Shown here: one piece after another, positions 23,801 through 35,700 of the stretch
How positions within the stretch are numbered: the stretch's first letter is position 1
How the letters are laid out: each line of letters begins with the position of its first letter
DNA from: Dysidea avara
Lineage: Eukaryota > Porifera > Demospongiae > Dictyoceratida > Dysideidae
Assembly: GCF_963678975.1 (NCBI RefSeq)
Contig: NC_089272.1
Location: 62,198,574 to 62,262,573 of the forward strand
DNA length: 64,000 nt
Direction: 5' to 3'
Notes under the pieces: generated by a model
Told to the model about the DNA's origin: nothing
Databases searched by the model: none
Seen by the model: the letters and a program-made list of their open reading frames with translations, nothing else
Position numbers and translations under genes: made by a program

Positions 23801-25871
23801 TACTTAATGGATCAAGGATTGCTAACTCAGAGAGACATTGAGATTATGATGCACAGGTACATGACCAATCATGAAAAAATTATACACCTTATTTCTGAGC
23901 TACCAAGGAAAGGAGATGGGTTCTTTGAAAAGTTTATGCTTTGTCTTTGCAACTCAAAATCTGGAACTGGACATAATGATATTATAAGGTCTCTGACAGT
24001 GTCATTGAATGAGGTTAAGATAGTTCATTCTAAAGGAGCTGAAAAGGTACATTGTCAGCCATAGTGTTTAAAGATCACTGTGCGTTAATCCCAGTACATA
24101 AAATTCAAAAGTTCTGTTGTGTAACTTTCAAATCTGACCAAACCAATATGACGTTTTATAATAATTATCAGTCAGCAAGCTTGGTCTACACAGCCCCTGA
24201 GGACATATTTACCTGCATCCATTATTACATTAGAGGCCCAAACAAACTTAGGTGAATTCGAAGGTTTGTTCAAACAAACGAACATTCGAATGCAGGTTGA
24301 ACAGTTCAAACTATAGCAACTAATTAGATAGCAATACAGTTGAGCTATCTATCTTGCTGGGTTCCATAATGATGTGGGGGGAGCTAGACATATGGTATTT
24401 GGCATTTATGTGTTGATGGTTTAGTGGTGGTCACAGGCCATGCCTCTATGAGGTTTTAAGGTTTCTATGTGGTGCCAGTCACTTGTCTCAACTGTATAGC
24501 AGTAGTAAAATGTATTTAAAACCTAGAAACCACAAGCATTTTTACTTGTGGTATTCAATTTCAAGTTTTCTCAGTAAAACTGTTGAGTCAATACAACTAC
24601 ACGTGTGTGTTGCAAACTTTTGGGACATGCATTTAACATTTAATATGCTGTGATCTATAATTTATAAAGAGGAACCAGCTCCATTTAAAAGTTCGAAAAA
24701 TTCGTGAACTTTAGTTGATGAATGTTCGAACCCCAAGTTCGTTTGGGCCCTATATTATATTGCATAATCTGGGGTACATGATTAAAAGGCTGATGGCACT
24801 GAGTTTGGAATGTAGGGCAAACAACACAGTACATTTTATGATTAAAAAGCAACTCTAATTGAGAACTCTACTATTCATAGAACATTCAGATAAACCCAAA
24901 CATGTAGCTGAGGTAATCCTGTGTGTATTGTATATCTCAGTATGTTGTATACTTACCAGTAGTCAAAAAGATTTTATCCATCTATGTATCAAAGAGTACA
25001 CGCCTACTTAAGCTCCTAATTAAATTTCTACCATATGATAAACTCAAGCTCAGCCTCCTACAGAAACTCGACCTACAAAAAGATGCTAGACAGCTAAATA
25101 TGTTGGGTGGTATGGCTTTGTGCGTACACATCAACTTTGACATATCTCACTGATAAATTAGTGTGCCTCCATGTATGCCTACAAAAAGTATCTCATCCTC
25201 ACATCTGTTTCAGGACAATAACTTACACAATAGCAATTGGTTAGTGGGTGTGGGTTCATGCAAGTCTACAGACAGCAGTGTCATGCACACATACAGAATT
25301 TAATGTACCTACTGATACAGAGCTTAATTTAATTCTTATGGTGCCAAGGACAAATGCCCGTACATATTCACAATTGTAAGGACAGACTTTAATTGTACAG
25401 ACACGGGGAATACTTTACACTGTTGGAATTGGAATAGAGAGTTTCCATAGTATTGCTTTCATCACTATGGTTGAAGGTTTTGAGGTCAACTACAAGTTGA
25501 CTTGACCATACACACTGAAATTACCAAAATATGTTATTTCAACATCCTAAGTGATCAGTTATATTGACCATCCCTAGTTATTTTGACTGATTTAGTTCAA
25601 ATGCCTACCCTAGTTACGACCACCTTTAGATAGTCATTTTAACCAAAATTTCTGTAGTTTAAATTTACCCATGGAGGTCAAATTGATCCATTTGAATTTG
25701 CTGTGTGGTTTTTGGGTGATGTGGTTTCATGGGACTAACCTTTGTGGTCCCTACTACAATACAGCACTATTGTACCTTATGATACAGTAAGACATAGAAT
25801 GTATGTACACCTCACTCATCACCAGACTATTACTTTTTCACTAGATGCCAGAACAAACTACTGCGAGTTGA
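14853..25871 (+). CDS. Dok-like adaptor with CARD domain (copy B): PH-PTB-linker-CARD
   Basis: Six exons with GT-AG sites: 14853-14921, 15816-16179, 18766-19054, 19124-19822, 23680-24046, 25845-25871; phases 0,1,2,2,0; 604 aa. Residues 1-144 form a PH domain (start NGPVTV, C-terminal helix with TKWFRYCGLL). Residues 145-241 are an IRS/Dok-type PTB domain with IRKSGC and EAGRKCAGGPG, keeping both arginine positions that contact phosphotyrosine in Dok proteins. Residues 241-474 are a Ser/Thr-rich linker with three YEN motifs (YENC, YENF, YENQ; possible Grb2-type SH2 sites) and PPLPPR (SH3 ligand). Residues 474-596 hold a CARD-like domain (LISELPRKGDGFFEKFMLCL, then GTGH). The last exon adds MPEQTTAS. 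ATG 14853 is chosen because copy C starts identically (MS-x-CSWGRT); the upstream reading differs in frame between the copies. Likely a cytoplasmic, membrane-recruited scaffold. Pairing of Dok and CARD is unusual; the role is inferred. ATTAAA at 26086 may be the poly(A) signal. Confidence 0.88.
15722..15765. repeat. Short palindrome (CAAGAGTTCATAATA arms)
   Basis: Inverted repeat with AAGAGTTCATAATATTT arms around a TATATA centre, at the end of intron 1 of gene B, about 50 bp before exon 2. Same family as 44821-44846 and 1541-1574. Confidence 0.8.
16223..16732. mobile_element. MITE, TIR TACCGTAYGGAGGGAAA, in gene B intron 2
   Basis: Left end TACCGTATGGAGGGAAA, right end the reverse complement with one difference; both ends continue into TTGGCGAAT-type subterminal repeats. 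It lies 43 bp after the donor of exon 2. Confidence 0.8.
17486..18013. mobile_element. MITE of about 528 bp, TIR GGGCCCAAACGAACTT, in gene B intron 2
   Basis: Starts GGGCCCAAACGAACTT and ends AAGTTCGTTTGGGCCC, flanked by TA. The interior has several TTCGAA words. A second copy of similar length in reverse orientation lies in intron 5 (24235-24750). Confidence 0.85.
20092..20268. repeat. Small foldback in gene B intron 4
   Basis: Arms TTACAAGTGCTCGAATACAT and its imperfect reverse complement ATGCATTCGAGAACTTGTGA. No coding content; the short frames over it are chance. Confidence 0.6.
20632..20760. repeat. Tandem repeat with ATCATGATATTGCCCTAA units
   Basis: Three to four units of about 35 bp centred on TGATATTGCCCTAATCACAT, bounded by inverted CCACAGG/CCTGTGG and GGGTCAGG-type ends. 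Intron 4 of gene B. Confidence 0.75.
20761..23679. other. Remainder of gene B intron 4
   Basis: No exon supported. It contains two CTCTRTTAGAGTAT motifs (about 21473 and 21795) and a dispersed repeat at about 22630-22745 that also occurs in reverse at 38290-38495. Confidence 0.5.
24235..24750. mobile_element. MITE of about 516 bp, reverse copy of 17486-18013, in gene B intron 5
   Basis: Ends AAGTTCGTTTGGGCCC and begins with a slightly worn GGCCCAAACAAACTTAG. The interior matches the first copy in the opposite orientation over essentially its whole length. Confidence 0.85.
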
Positions 25872-27605
25872 AGACTTGTCTGAGGTGTTTGATTTCTCAA
25901 AAGATTTATCACTTATAACTGCTGTTACAGTACTGAAAACATCCACTTAAAAATGCTATCATGTACTATACATCATTTGTAATGGTTTTTAATGGCACAA
26001 TCTTGTATCAAATTTTTTTGTGAAATTTCCCCTTTTTTAGTTGTATACTGTACATAACTATGCATAATATTGATTTATGTAATGTATTAAATTATTTTTA
26101 AACACTGAAAGTATATACTGAGGAAAAAAGTGATAACTTAATTATGAATGTATTTCAGGTACCATTATAGCTACCGCTGAATATTACAAACACCTGTATA
26201 CAGTATCCAGCTTTAATGTACAGTACAATACCTACATACACATTATGTTTGAAGTGCATGTTATTTTTGCAGGCGTATGAACTTCAGGATTTTTTCAAGC
26301 TTTCCAAGTAGGCTACCAACATATTGTAGCATAGAGTAAACCCTGATGGTCACAATTGTTTAAGAAATCTTATTGAAATAATAAGAAATTGCGCACACTC
26401 AAAACTGCATTGTGTCTAATGTGCACCACTCAAGCTTTAAAAACACTGAAATAATTATATGTGAACAAACAACTCACATTTTTTTGCATAGTACAGTATC
26501 ACTGGTCTGTGGTTTAGCTATCATGGTTGTCTCAGCTGCTGTCATTTCTAGTGGATACAAACAAGCAATTGGTCAGTTTGTCTTGCTAGTAGTAGTTCTG
26601 ATATCTACAGATCAGTTCATCTGCTCCCTTGTTAAGGTCTTCAATCACGGCAAGTTTCCACTTTATTCTAGGTACATCATGAACTAGTACTACATCTCCA
26701 ATGTTGATTCTTTGCTCATTGTTTCCAGTACTCCTATGGGTCTCTAGATCTCTCAAGGCAGTCAGGTACTCTCGTTTCCATCAAGTCCAGAAGTGCTTAA
26801 CAACGGCTGCTTGGGTGTCTTCATAGGTCAGAAACATCTCCAAAATCTGGATCATCGAGTTCATCAAGGTCAGTTGTACAGTGAGGAAATGTTGTAATTC
26901 TCTTACCATAGAGTAAGTGGGCTGAGGTAATTGGCTCAGGGTCTCTTAGATCTGGCATTACATATGTGAGTTGCCGATCATTCAGTAGTGCCTCTATCTC
27001 AACAATGACTGTAGCATGTGTCCGCCCTAAGATTTTCTTAAGGGTTGACTGTGAGACCAAAAAGTCTTTTCCAAAATCCCCCAAGCCATGGGGCACATTT
27101 GGGGATGAACGTCCATGTAACGCCTTTGTGCCAAAGCTTCTAACAATTCAGTAGAAGTAAACAATGTCTTCAGTTTTTCTGCTGCTGCCAAAAAGGTGGA
27201 ACCATTATCTGATAGTGGTAACCTAGGAAGTGATCATCATCCAGCAAATCTACAAAATGCTTGTAGAAAGCATCCTACTGTCAGGTCATTGATGATTTCC
27301 AGGTGGACTGCTCGGCATACAGCACAGGTAAACAGACAGAGGTAAACTTTGCATTCTCCTTCAGTGGTACGGACTCACAAGGCACCAGTAAAATCCACTC
27401 CAGTAATGGTGAAGGGATCTGTGTAAGTGACTCTAGACTTCACAAGTGGAGGGGGGTCAGGAATGGTGTAAGGTTTTCCACTAGAATTCTTGCATACTAC
27501 ACACTTGGTAAAGACAGTGCACTGGATGTCATAATTATATCCATTTCAAGTTAGCTTGTGTTAACTCAGATGCTGTTAGAGGTCCTGTATGTTTTGATGA
27601 ACTAG

Positions 27606-28323
27606 AATGTCTGGTGTTGTAAATAAATTGATACACATCAAGACACACGGTAGTGTGTCGTGCGGCCCAAGAAGCCGGCGCGTAACACCCGTGAGTATAT
27701 TGACAGGAAGAAAGAAAACGCAATTTTCGCACCTCCGTAGCTCTGTGCTGCCTTGATGAAACAAGACGATTTTTGCTGTGGACACTCCCTCCACCTTCAG
27801 CACTCCACATTCCAAATTTGAGCGAAATCGCTTCAAGCGTTCCCGAGATATGCGACTTCAAAAATTGGCTTAGTTTCTTGGTTTTTTTCTTCTTATTTTT
27901 CTTCCTCTTTTCGCACACTTACAAAAACTGCTATACAACGCGAACGCCATATCCGATCGCCTTGAAATTTGGCACACAGAAGGGGAGTATAAAGGCGCAT
28001 CTCTGTACCAACTTTGGCTGGAATACGATAAACAGGCAAAGAGTTATGAGCGATTATTCACGAACACTTTGAGTAATACGGATACCACCAGAGGTCACCA
28101 CCGTAAACTCTTTAAATTTCGATCTCGGCTGCTAGTGAGGCATAATTTTTTCACCAACAGAGTAGTTAATTTGTGGAATTCTCTTCCAGCAGATGTTATT
28201 TCTGCACCAACTGTGGCATTGTTTAAGAAGAATCTTGATGATTTATGGAGAACAAGATATGGGCACTCTCAAGGCCTGCGGCCTAGCTTGACAGTCTTGT
28301 ACTGCCAAGCAATTTTTGTCCAT

Positions 28324-28355
<32 letters not shown>

Positions 28356-29244
28356 CAATAACACCAATAAGTTGTCACGCCTACAGGGTAAACCGCGTAT
28401 GGGAAGAAGCTGAAAATCGGTGGGTGAATAGGTTAACTATTGAACCTCAAACCTTTTGTGGTTTGAAAGAAATCGAGCTAAAAACCAGGAAGATACAACG
28501 AAAAAACCAATAGTGTGTAACAATACAGAGGGACAACTATGACTTACCACTGTACCAAGTTTTGTTTGCAAACAAACAGCCAAACACGTACTATGGATGA
28601 TTTTATAAGAGCCAGTCTCATTGAAGCTGCATAAATGTTTTCGTAAATACACCTAGATTTGAAATACCCATAACTCGGCAACAAAAGGTACTATGACTCT
28701 CAAAATCGAGTATGAGGTGGGTAATAGATGCAAATGTAATGTGGTAGTGTTTAAAATTTGAAATCAACCTCGGAAGTGCTGTATCAGGCGTAATAAAAAG
28801 TGTCCGGAGTTAGGAGCATGCACGAAATTTACACATAGTTGAATTTTGGAGCGCAGCTCCCCGACGAATGGAGATATTTTGATAAAACTTGCAGGACTGA
28901 TGCACCATAGGATAGGCTTTATCACCATATTTTAAGGATTAAGTAATTCGCTTGCATGGCGGAGATAGAGCACCAAAAGCAAAAACTGTCCGGAGTTAGG
29001 CTCACTTACCTTATGTTAAACCCATACATTTGGGCCTACCGAACCATAGTCTGTATTGCCACATGTAGACGGACTTCAATCCTACCAAATGGGTCGTTTA
29101 ACCTCTTATTATACAAAATTTCATTACCTTCACTGCAGAGCGGAAATTGTACACCGCTATTTGAGATGTATTGCCAATCCAACACTGTATGTCAATTTAA
29201 TTTTTAATCAGTAGGCCCATGACCTCAAATTTCTGGTATTGAAC
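27606..29244. repeat. Composite repeat insertion inside the BEL/Pao remnant
   Basis: Separates the RNase H and integrase parts of the Pao element. It holds an unidentified repeat (about 27640-28070 and 28365-28650) that appears to be one unit interrupted by a LINE tail at about 28075-28350, followed by unassigned sequence with two GTCCGGAGTTAGG words (about 28812 and 28988). Confidence 0.55.
28075..28350 (+). mobile_element. 5'-truncated LINE tail with (ATA)n end
   Basis: Open frame ending at 28326 reads HNFFTNRVVNLWNSLPADV and FKKNLDDLW, the usual C-terminal signature of CR1/Jockey-type LINE ORF2. It is followed by an ATA-repeat tail and A-tract (28325-28355). Only the extreme 3' end is present. 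Confidence 0.7.
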
Positions 29245-29437
29245 AGTTGGCGATCACGAAAAGTAGAATCAGCTGGTGAAGGAATTGTTTGTAGTAAGAA
29301 AGAAAGACAATTTGGACAAGGTCTGTACATCAGTGTGTTAATATTATAAAATAATGGCATAATGGTAATACCCTCCCGCCCGCATCATAATAATTAGAAA
29401 GGCTGGATGAGAAACTAATAATCACTGAATAGGGGCC
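29245..29437. mobile_element. Truncated copy of the 1-420 MITE
   Basis: Matches about 249-420 of the first element (ACAGTTGGCGATCACGAAAA through the GGGGCC terminus) with a 13-bp internal difference; the left half is missing. TTA follows the terminus. Confidence 0.8.
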
Positions 29438-30216
29438 TTAGGTGAATTTTTTGCCAAGACCAAGTGGCACAAAAATTCACTTGAATTGTCGTTATTAAAA
29501 TGTTTACCATAAACCTACCATCACAGCCATTTCTTGGCCGCCACCTTGGATTTTACATCTTTTTTCACCATAGCCTTTTTGAGGGCCGCACTGTTTTTTT
29601 ACAGCTTGGCTGTTTTGGATTAGATAGGCAGTAACAGCTAGTAATTTGCTTAGCTTACTGAATCTTGTTACATCTATGAGGTGCTGGAGCCCAATACCAG
29701 GTGATTCAGTAGTGTTGACTGGTGGTATGTCAACCTCCTCATCAACATCTGTATGAGTAGAATTTCTGCATGTGGCCGTATTGGCCATCTGGGTGGTGAA
29801 TTCAACCATGTTGGACCTTGTCTCCATTGAATGAATGAGTTCAATTGATCAAAGGTTATTCCTCGGGTGAGCAGATCAGCCGGGTTGTCAGCAGATGGGC
29901 AATATCTCCATTCTATTGAAACTGATCGTATTTCATTGACTTGATTGCTGACAAAGGTCTTCAGTGGTTTCTTGATAGTAATACAGTAATGGCTGTCGGA
30001 CCAGAAACAAACATTAGTGCCAGTGCTTATAGATGTTGAGATAAAACCATATAGTCTTGGTACCAAGTACAGCAGCCATCAACTCAACTCTAGGTAGAGT
30101 GTGCTACTTGAGGGGTGCAGCTCTTACTTTCAACATTATAGTATTGCTGATCGTGCTCCTTGTTGAAAGTATGCAACAGCTCCATATATTATGTATTTGG
30201 ACTGGAATCTGCCAAA

Positions 30217-30218
<2 letters not shown>

Positions 30219-30274
<56 letters not shown>
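30219..30274. repeat. (GT)n microsatellite
   Basis: About 28 GT units inside the BEL/Pao remnant. The poly-Cys/Val and poly-His/Thr frames here are artefacts. Confidence 0.95.
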
Positions 30275-30276
<2 letters not shown>

Positions 30277-31595
30277 TGTAACTTCAGCTGGTACTACTAT
30301 CGCAATGCATTGACGTGGAAATGGCATTGCTGTGGGTTGGGTAATGTCAGTGGAAAGCTTGTACCAAGTCTTACTTAGAGCTTCACTTAGTAGGGTGTCC
30401 CATTTCAAATCTTGCTGCCATAGTTGCTGTAAGAGCAGTTTAACAGTAATGGTGACAGGTGTTGTTAGACCTAGTGAATCAAAGATGCTCGAGGTCCACT
30501 TCAAGATATTTCTCGCTTCGTTGCTAACAAGGTGAACATTGTGGTATCTGGATTAGGTAGGACGCATACTGTGTCTGAGTGAGTATTCCACCACTGATAA
30601 GCCTAGTACTTTAATTGGATTCGTAGTGTCAGCTACATTTTGTGTATGTACCACACTGTTCAACTGTGTGCTGTTAGATTCCTAAGACCGTAAATTGAAG
30701 CTAGCACTGCCTTGAATGGATCTGGATTGTTCAAAATACTTTACAGCAGCTTCTTCATTGCAGGAGCCTGACACAACATTGTCAATCTGGATATTATGGA
30801 GGAGATCTCTGGATGTTGATGAGTCATTCTAGTTTAGATGGTAGTGTATAGTAGCATTAGCATGAAGGGAGAACATATTGCTCCAAACAATACAACTTTA
30901 AAACGAAATACAAATTGGCTGCTTGAATCAGCCAGATTGGAGAGCCAAAGGATATGTGTAAAGTCTCTGTCTACCTCATCTGATGTACATGTAAAAATGC
31001 CTTTTCTATGTCTGCAGAAAATGCAAAGTTGTGCTGATGGAAGCATAACAAGATTGAACAAAGATCATTTAGAAATGGGGGCCCAGGGTTGAGGCAGTCA
31101 TTCAGACTGGGCAAACTTGATGACTGTTTACAGCTGCAGTCGTAGATGATTCGGATTGGTGTAGTTGATGGCTCTTTTGGGTGATCAGTCCTCCATGGGA
31201 ACTTGAGGCAGTATGTACCATTTGGCTGCAAAGTGATGTTATTATCTAGTTACTGTTGTAGAAAATCTGTGTCAGTGTTCTGTTTCATTGGTGTGGTACC
31301 TGGTTTCATTGGTGTGGTACCTGGCTACAGATTCCACCTTCCAGAAATTATCACAATCTGTATCTTCAGTGATGCAGGAAAGGGTCAGAACTTGTGAGCA
31401 GGTGATGTAAGCTGACTGGGGGATTGGTAGTAGGCCGGATAGGAGATAACCCAATCTTGATTCAACAGCAGTTGGTCCATTGCCACGGATAATTCGATCT
31501 TGTATAAATTGCCAATAGTAACCAGCTCCAATTAAAATAGATATGTTGAAATTCTCATCATGGTAACTGGATGGGCTAAAAATAAAAACTAACAT

Positions 31596-32703
31596 GCCAT
31601 TTTTATTTGTTAATACTTATAACCATCCTTTACGGTGCTAGGAATCATGCACAGTAGTGTTAGTCTCTGTATGGATTGTTGGGTAGGGAAAAAATATAGC
31701 AGCCAATTACATTATTAGGAGCTTAGCTTAGGCTCTTAGTAGTGGCTGCTTATATTAGGCTCCTATAGCAATGGATGCTTAGGCTCCTAGTAACAGATGC
31801 TTAGGCTCTTAGTAATGGATGCAATTTTCGCACGATACCATACACTAATGACTTTGTAGCAAACTTGAATATCAAGATCAAAAGCATACAGGCAGAAAGT
31901 AGTCTATCCAAACAATGGCCTTGAGTAATTATTGCATATAGATCCTCTATTCTATCCAGAGATCCATTGCTGTAAGGCAATCTGTCAGCTTTCTAGATTA
32001 TAAATTTCCTGGACATGAAATTTATACAGGACTGTTGAGTCCTGTAGACCTTCAGCTTTTATGCTGTGAAATAAAAATAAAATAAATAACAGTATAATAG
32101 ACTTCCATTTGTGCGTGCATGTGTTGTATGCCTTATAAAAACATACTGTATAATGTAGGTACATGCATATGTATGTGCACACGTATGCGACCTGGTCTGG
32201 TTTGTGGTATTTCCACTTAGCACAACTTGACAACTCATTACCTATCTTGTGAACTAGTTAATTAGCTACTTAAAACATTTTCAATTCAACGCATAGCATC
32301 AAAATTTTTAAAAGGGGATTCATTAAAATTAATGCACATGAAGTTATGGTTTTATCACACCTGCATGATCTCATGCTCACACATAATTCTACTGCATATT
32401 ACCAATAATTATAACATATTTTATTCAGTGAGTATAACATTCAAGCACACATGCAATTTGTACTTATATATTTAGTCAGGGAAGGACAGCACGATCAGCC
32501 CCATGAATCAGCTGCACACTATTGTGTTAATATGCAGTAGCTAGCTATGTTCCCCAGTTTTACAAATGAGTAGTCAATGGAGAGTTAAATCAGTTGCTCA
32601 AGGAAATAACAGTAGCAGTCACCTCCTGGTCATTAATTCTGGAACCTTGTGATTATCAAGCTGTTATCCTCCAACAGTCCTGCTACTGCCTTTCTTTATA
32701 CAG
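31596..32703. other. Non-coding stretch downstream of gene D
   Basis: 31719-31809 is a degenerate tandem repeat of GGCTCCTAGTAATGGATGCT-like units (about 23 bp, four to five copies). 32590-32697 looks SINE-like and resembles 11080-11215. TTTATT at 32420-32425 would be an AATAAA signal for minus-strand gene D, about 280 bp past its stop. Confidence 0.5.
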
Positions 32704-35700
32704 TTAACTATACTCCGTTATTTCTGCCTGTAAACGTTTAGCAAGAGCACTCTCACCTACAGATCGACTGCATAATGCTTTCAAAAGTTTCTTCCATGAT
32801 TTCTCAGCTTGTGTGTTCCCCAGCCATTCTCTAAACATGTGTCTGCATGCAATCCTGGAATCCTGAGTGTCATATTCGATTCTTGTCAACTCACTCGAGG
32901 GAACACCTAACTGGAGACCCATCTCAAACCACTTGGTAGACATGAATGGGGTGACCATTTCTGTAATGCTGGCAATATCTGAAAGAAGTAATAAGGAATA
33001 TGTAAAGTATTACTATGCTTTAGGGAATATTATAGTGTAAGTACTAATTTTAAAAGTATGACATTTTGGTAGGTTGCACCTAAATTATCAGCTATCCCAA
33101 ATGACCATATACAATTGCATTTCTGTGAGTTACAGTTATAAATGTGACTTTTACTGACCCACAATGTCACTATCAACAAATAAAACACTTGGCGAATATA
33201 AAGATGATCAGGAGTCAAATTATGAGTCATTATAGTATTGAAAGTTTAAATACTGTACCAGCTTGCTCAGTATCGGAGAAGAGGAAGTTTCACCCTTCTC
33301 TACATTTTCCTGTATTACTCCTACTAGCTCTTACAGAGTATGTAATATCTTCTCTTTATACCATAGATAGAGTACTGCCAAAACACTGCCACTAAGAAGT
33401 GTCACAGAAACTCATAAAAGTAGTCAACTTTGTGCCAATAATTCTAATATATGTAGTGGTTACTTACATGAAAAACCTAACTGGTATGCTTATGTTTGCT
33501 ACAAATTTTGGGAATAATAAAATTAATAAGTAACTCAGGAATAATTTTGAGAATAATAAGTGTATAAAAAAAGAAATGCCGGAAAAAAAGATTTTGGAGC
33601 TTAATAGCCTTAAGCCTAGTGGCACGGGTTTGGTAAGTGTCTATCCTTAGTCATCATCTGCATGTAATAAAATGAATGAGGTGTTAATTTTCTGTATTGA
33701 CATTTTCCTTGCAGGTGCTTACATAGAAGCCGCAAATTTATTATTAAATGAAGCACTTACACTACTGTAAGAGGGAGTAGATTATTTGAAACACCAGCAG
33801 ACAGAACATGGCTATATACCATGCCCCTTAATGATCTAGTTGTGCACTGTATACAACAGGAACACGAGGAGGTTTATAAGGTAGCAGGGGTCATTATAAT
33901 AAAAATTGCTTAAACAAGGGGGATCACCATCTGAATTGCAAAATTAATTCCTATTTAAGCCCATATAGCTAAAGTACGGATAGCTACATCTGCACATCAA
34001 AATAATGATTACCCTCCTTGTATACCGCTTTATTGTGTAATGATCCTTGTAACTTCATTCTTCATTAGTGAACTACTATATATAACATGGCCAAGGCAAA
34101 CACCTGCATGGACTGCTCTATTAGACTAAGTATATATCTTGATGTTTCATCTGTGAATATTTTTAGATACCTGGTAAAGCAATGGTCTGCCATTCTCCTC
34201 TTTAATATATGATACACAATTTGCGTAGGTAGCATAACTATAGTTTATGCTATGTGTACCAGTCATGCATGAATGTGTGGTAATGAACTGTAACTTGAAA
34301 AGAAGGGGATGGTGTATGCATCAATTAAGAGCATTAACTATAATGACTATAATGTTACATCATTTACCAAGTGGTAGTTTTATCTCCGCATTAGTTGGTG
34401 TATTCTCTTTTGGAGGTAGTAGTTGATTGTCACCAGTAACCTACGTACAATGTACAATAAATCAAAGACACCAATTTCATAGCAACCAAGTTACAAAGTA
34501 GGGATTTTTGTACAGTGTATGAAAAGAAGGAGAATTAGGCTCCCACAAAGCATGAAGAAAAAATTAAGAATAAAAAATATATAATAGTCTAGAGTGCTAT
34601 TCCAGCATAATTGCTAGCATATTAGGTGGGTAATTCAAACAATGGAACTTAATTCCATGAAAATAGATCAATACTCCCTAATAGAGCAGTCAGTAGAATC
34701 CTTAGATTGATACTCTCTGATAGAGTAGTTACTTTGTAGTGAAATATTTTATGTAACAGAACATCTATTGATTAAATGTTCCAGAAATGTTTTTAACCTA
34801 GGAGTATAATGCAAGCATAATGGGAACACTGAAAAGCATAATAAGTGAAAATATTTTGGGAAATTCCTGAAAGTATTTTTGGCAAACTTTTGAGTGCATA
34901 TTTGACTCAGGCTTATTGTATTTTGCTTCAATTTGGTTTACTTTCTACCCTTATTATAGTCAATATGCTTAGCAAGATCTCAAGAAACTACACATAGGTG
35001 TAACAACCTTGGGGGGGGGGGCAAAGGGGCTCTAACCCTTGCAATTTTCTGATTGTAAATTGCAAAAAGATCGAGATACTCTAATAGAGCAGTCAATTAC
35101 TCTAATAAAGCAGTCTCAGCATCCAGAGAGGCAGTGTAGCAAATTATGAACTTGAATTTTATGTGCTTAATAATCAATGATACAATGTATATTTGGTGGA
35201 GGGCAGCCATTCTTAGCAGGTATTGATTTTTTTTTTTGCTCTTGAACATTGTGCCCTACGAAACCGAGAGTCTAGAACCCCCCTATCTAAAAATAATCTT
35301 GCTATACACCTATGCAATACTGCAACTAGAGGCTACCGATAGCTACCATGCATGACAATCTATTATGTATATGATCACCTCTTTTGTGACATTATTGCCA
35401 TCAAGTTTTGTATCACTTGCACATTTCCTCAACTCTTCACACTTTAAAACAAGTTCCTCATGAATCACATCATGTCCAGTTCCACTTGTAGTTTGTTTTA
35501 AGCACCACAAGAAGGATTGAAACCATCCCTTTCGCTTTCTAGGTAAATTATTCACCAAAAATTTTGCTTTATCTCTGTGTGACCGGCTGTCACTTAGTAA
35601 ATACTGTCTGTCATTATCATCAGTGAATAGCTGTTGCCTCTTTAATAATGGTTGAAGGATTGCAGCATGTAGTTTTCTAGTTAGCACTGGGAGACAAGCT

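Larger units (their letters stand above)
26640..31595 (-). pseudogene. BEL/Pao LTR retrotransposon pol remnant, split by other repeats
   Basis: Fragments read on the minus strand in the right order for Pao pol. About 31595-31272 is the protease-to-RT segment (NGPTAVESRLGYLLSG). 31231-30834 is early reverse transcriptase (FSADIEKAFLHV). 30504-30290 holds IFDSLGLTTPVT. 30066-29640 is RNase H-like (FWSDSHYCI, CPSADNPADLLTRG). 27600-27535 carries GPLTASELTQANLKW, which should directly follow 29640; the 2 kb between is inserted DNA. 27545-26640 is integrase (KCVVCKNSSGKPYTIPDPPP, SDNGSTF, IEALLNDRQLTYV) and its C-terminal tail (PRIKWKLAVIEDL). Stops, frameshifts, a missing zinc-finger part of integrase and a GT microsatellite (30219-30274) inside the frame show it is dead. 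No gag or LTRs seen. Confidence 0.85.

Noticed and set aside
30057-30378. Plus-strand frames across 30219-30274
   Set aside because: They cross a GT microsatellite and lie antisense to the BEL/Pao remnant.
35343-35378. CARD exon of gene D ending at its own stop as the normal 3' end
   Set aside because: A good donor at 35379 in phase 0 and open downstream exons ending in a Death domain argue for splicing; kept only as a possible alternative form.
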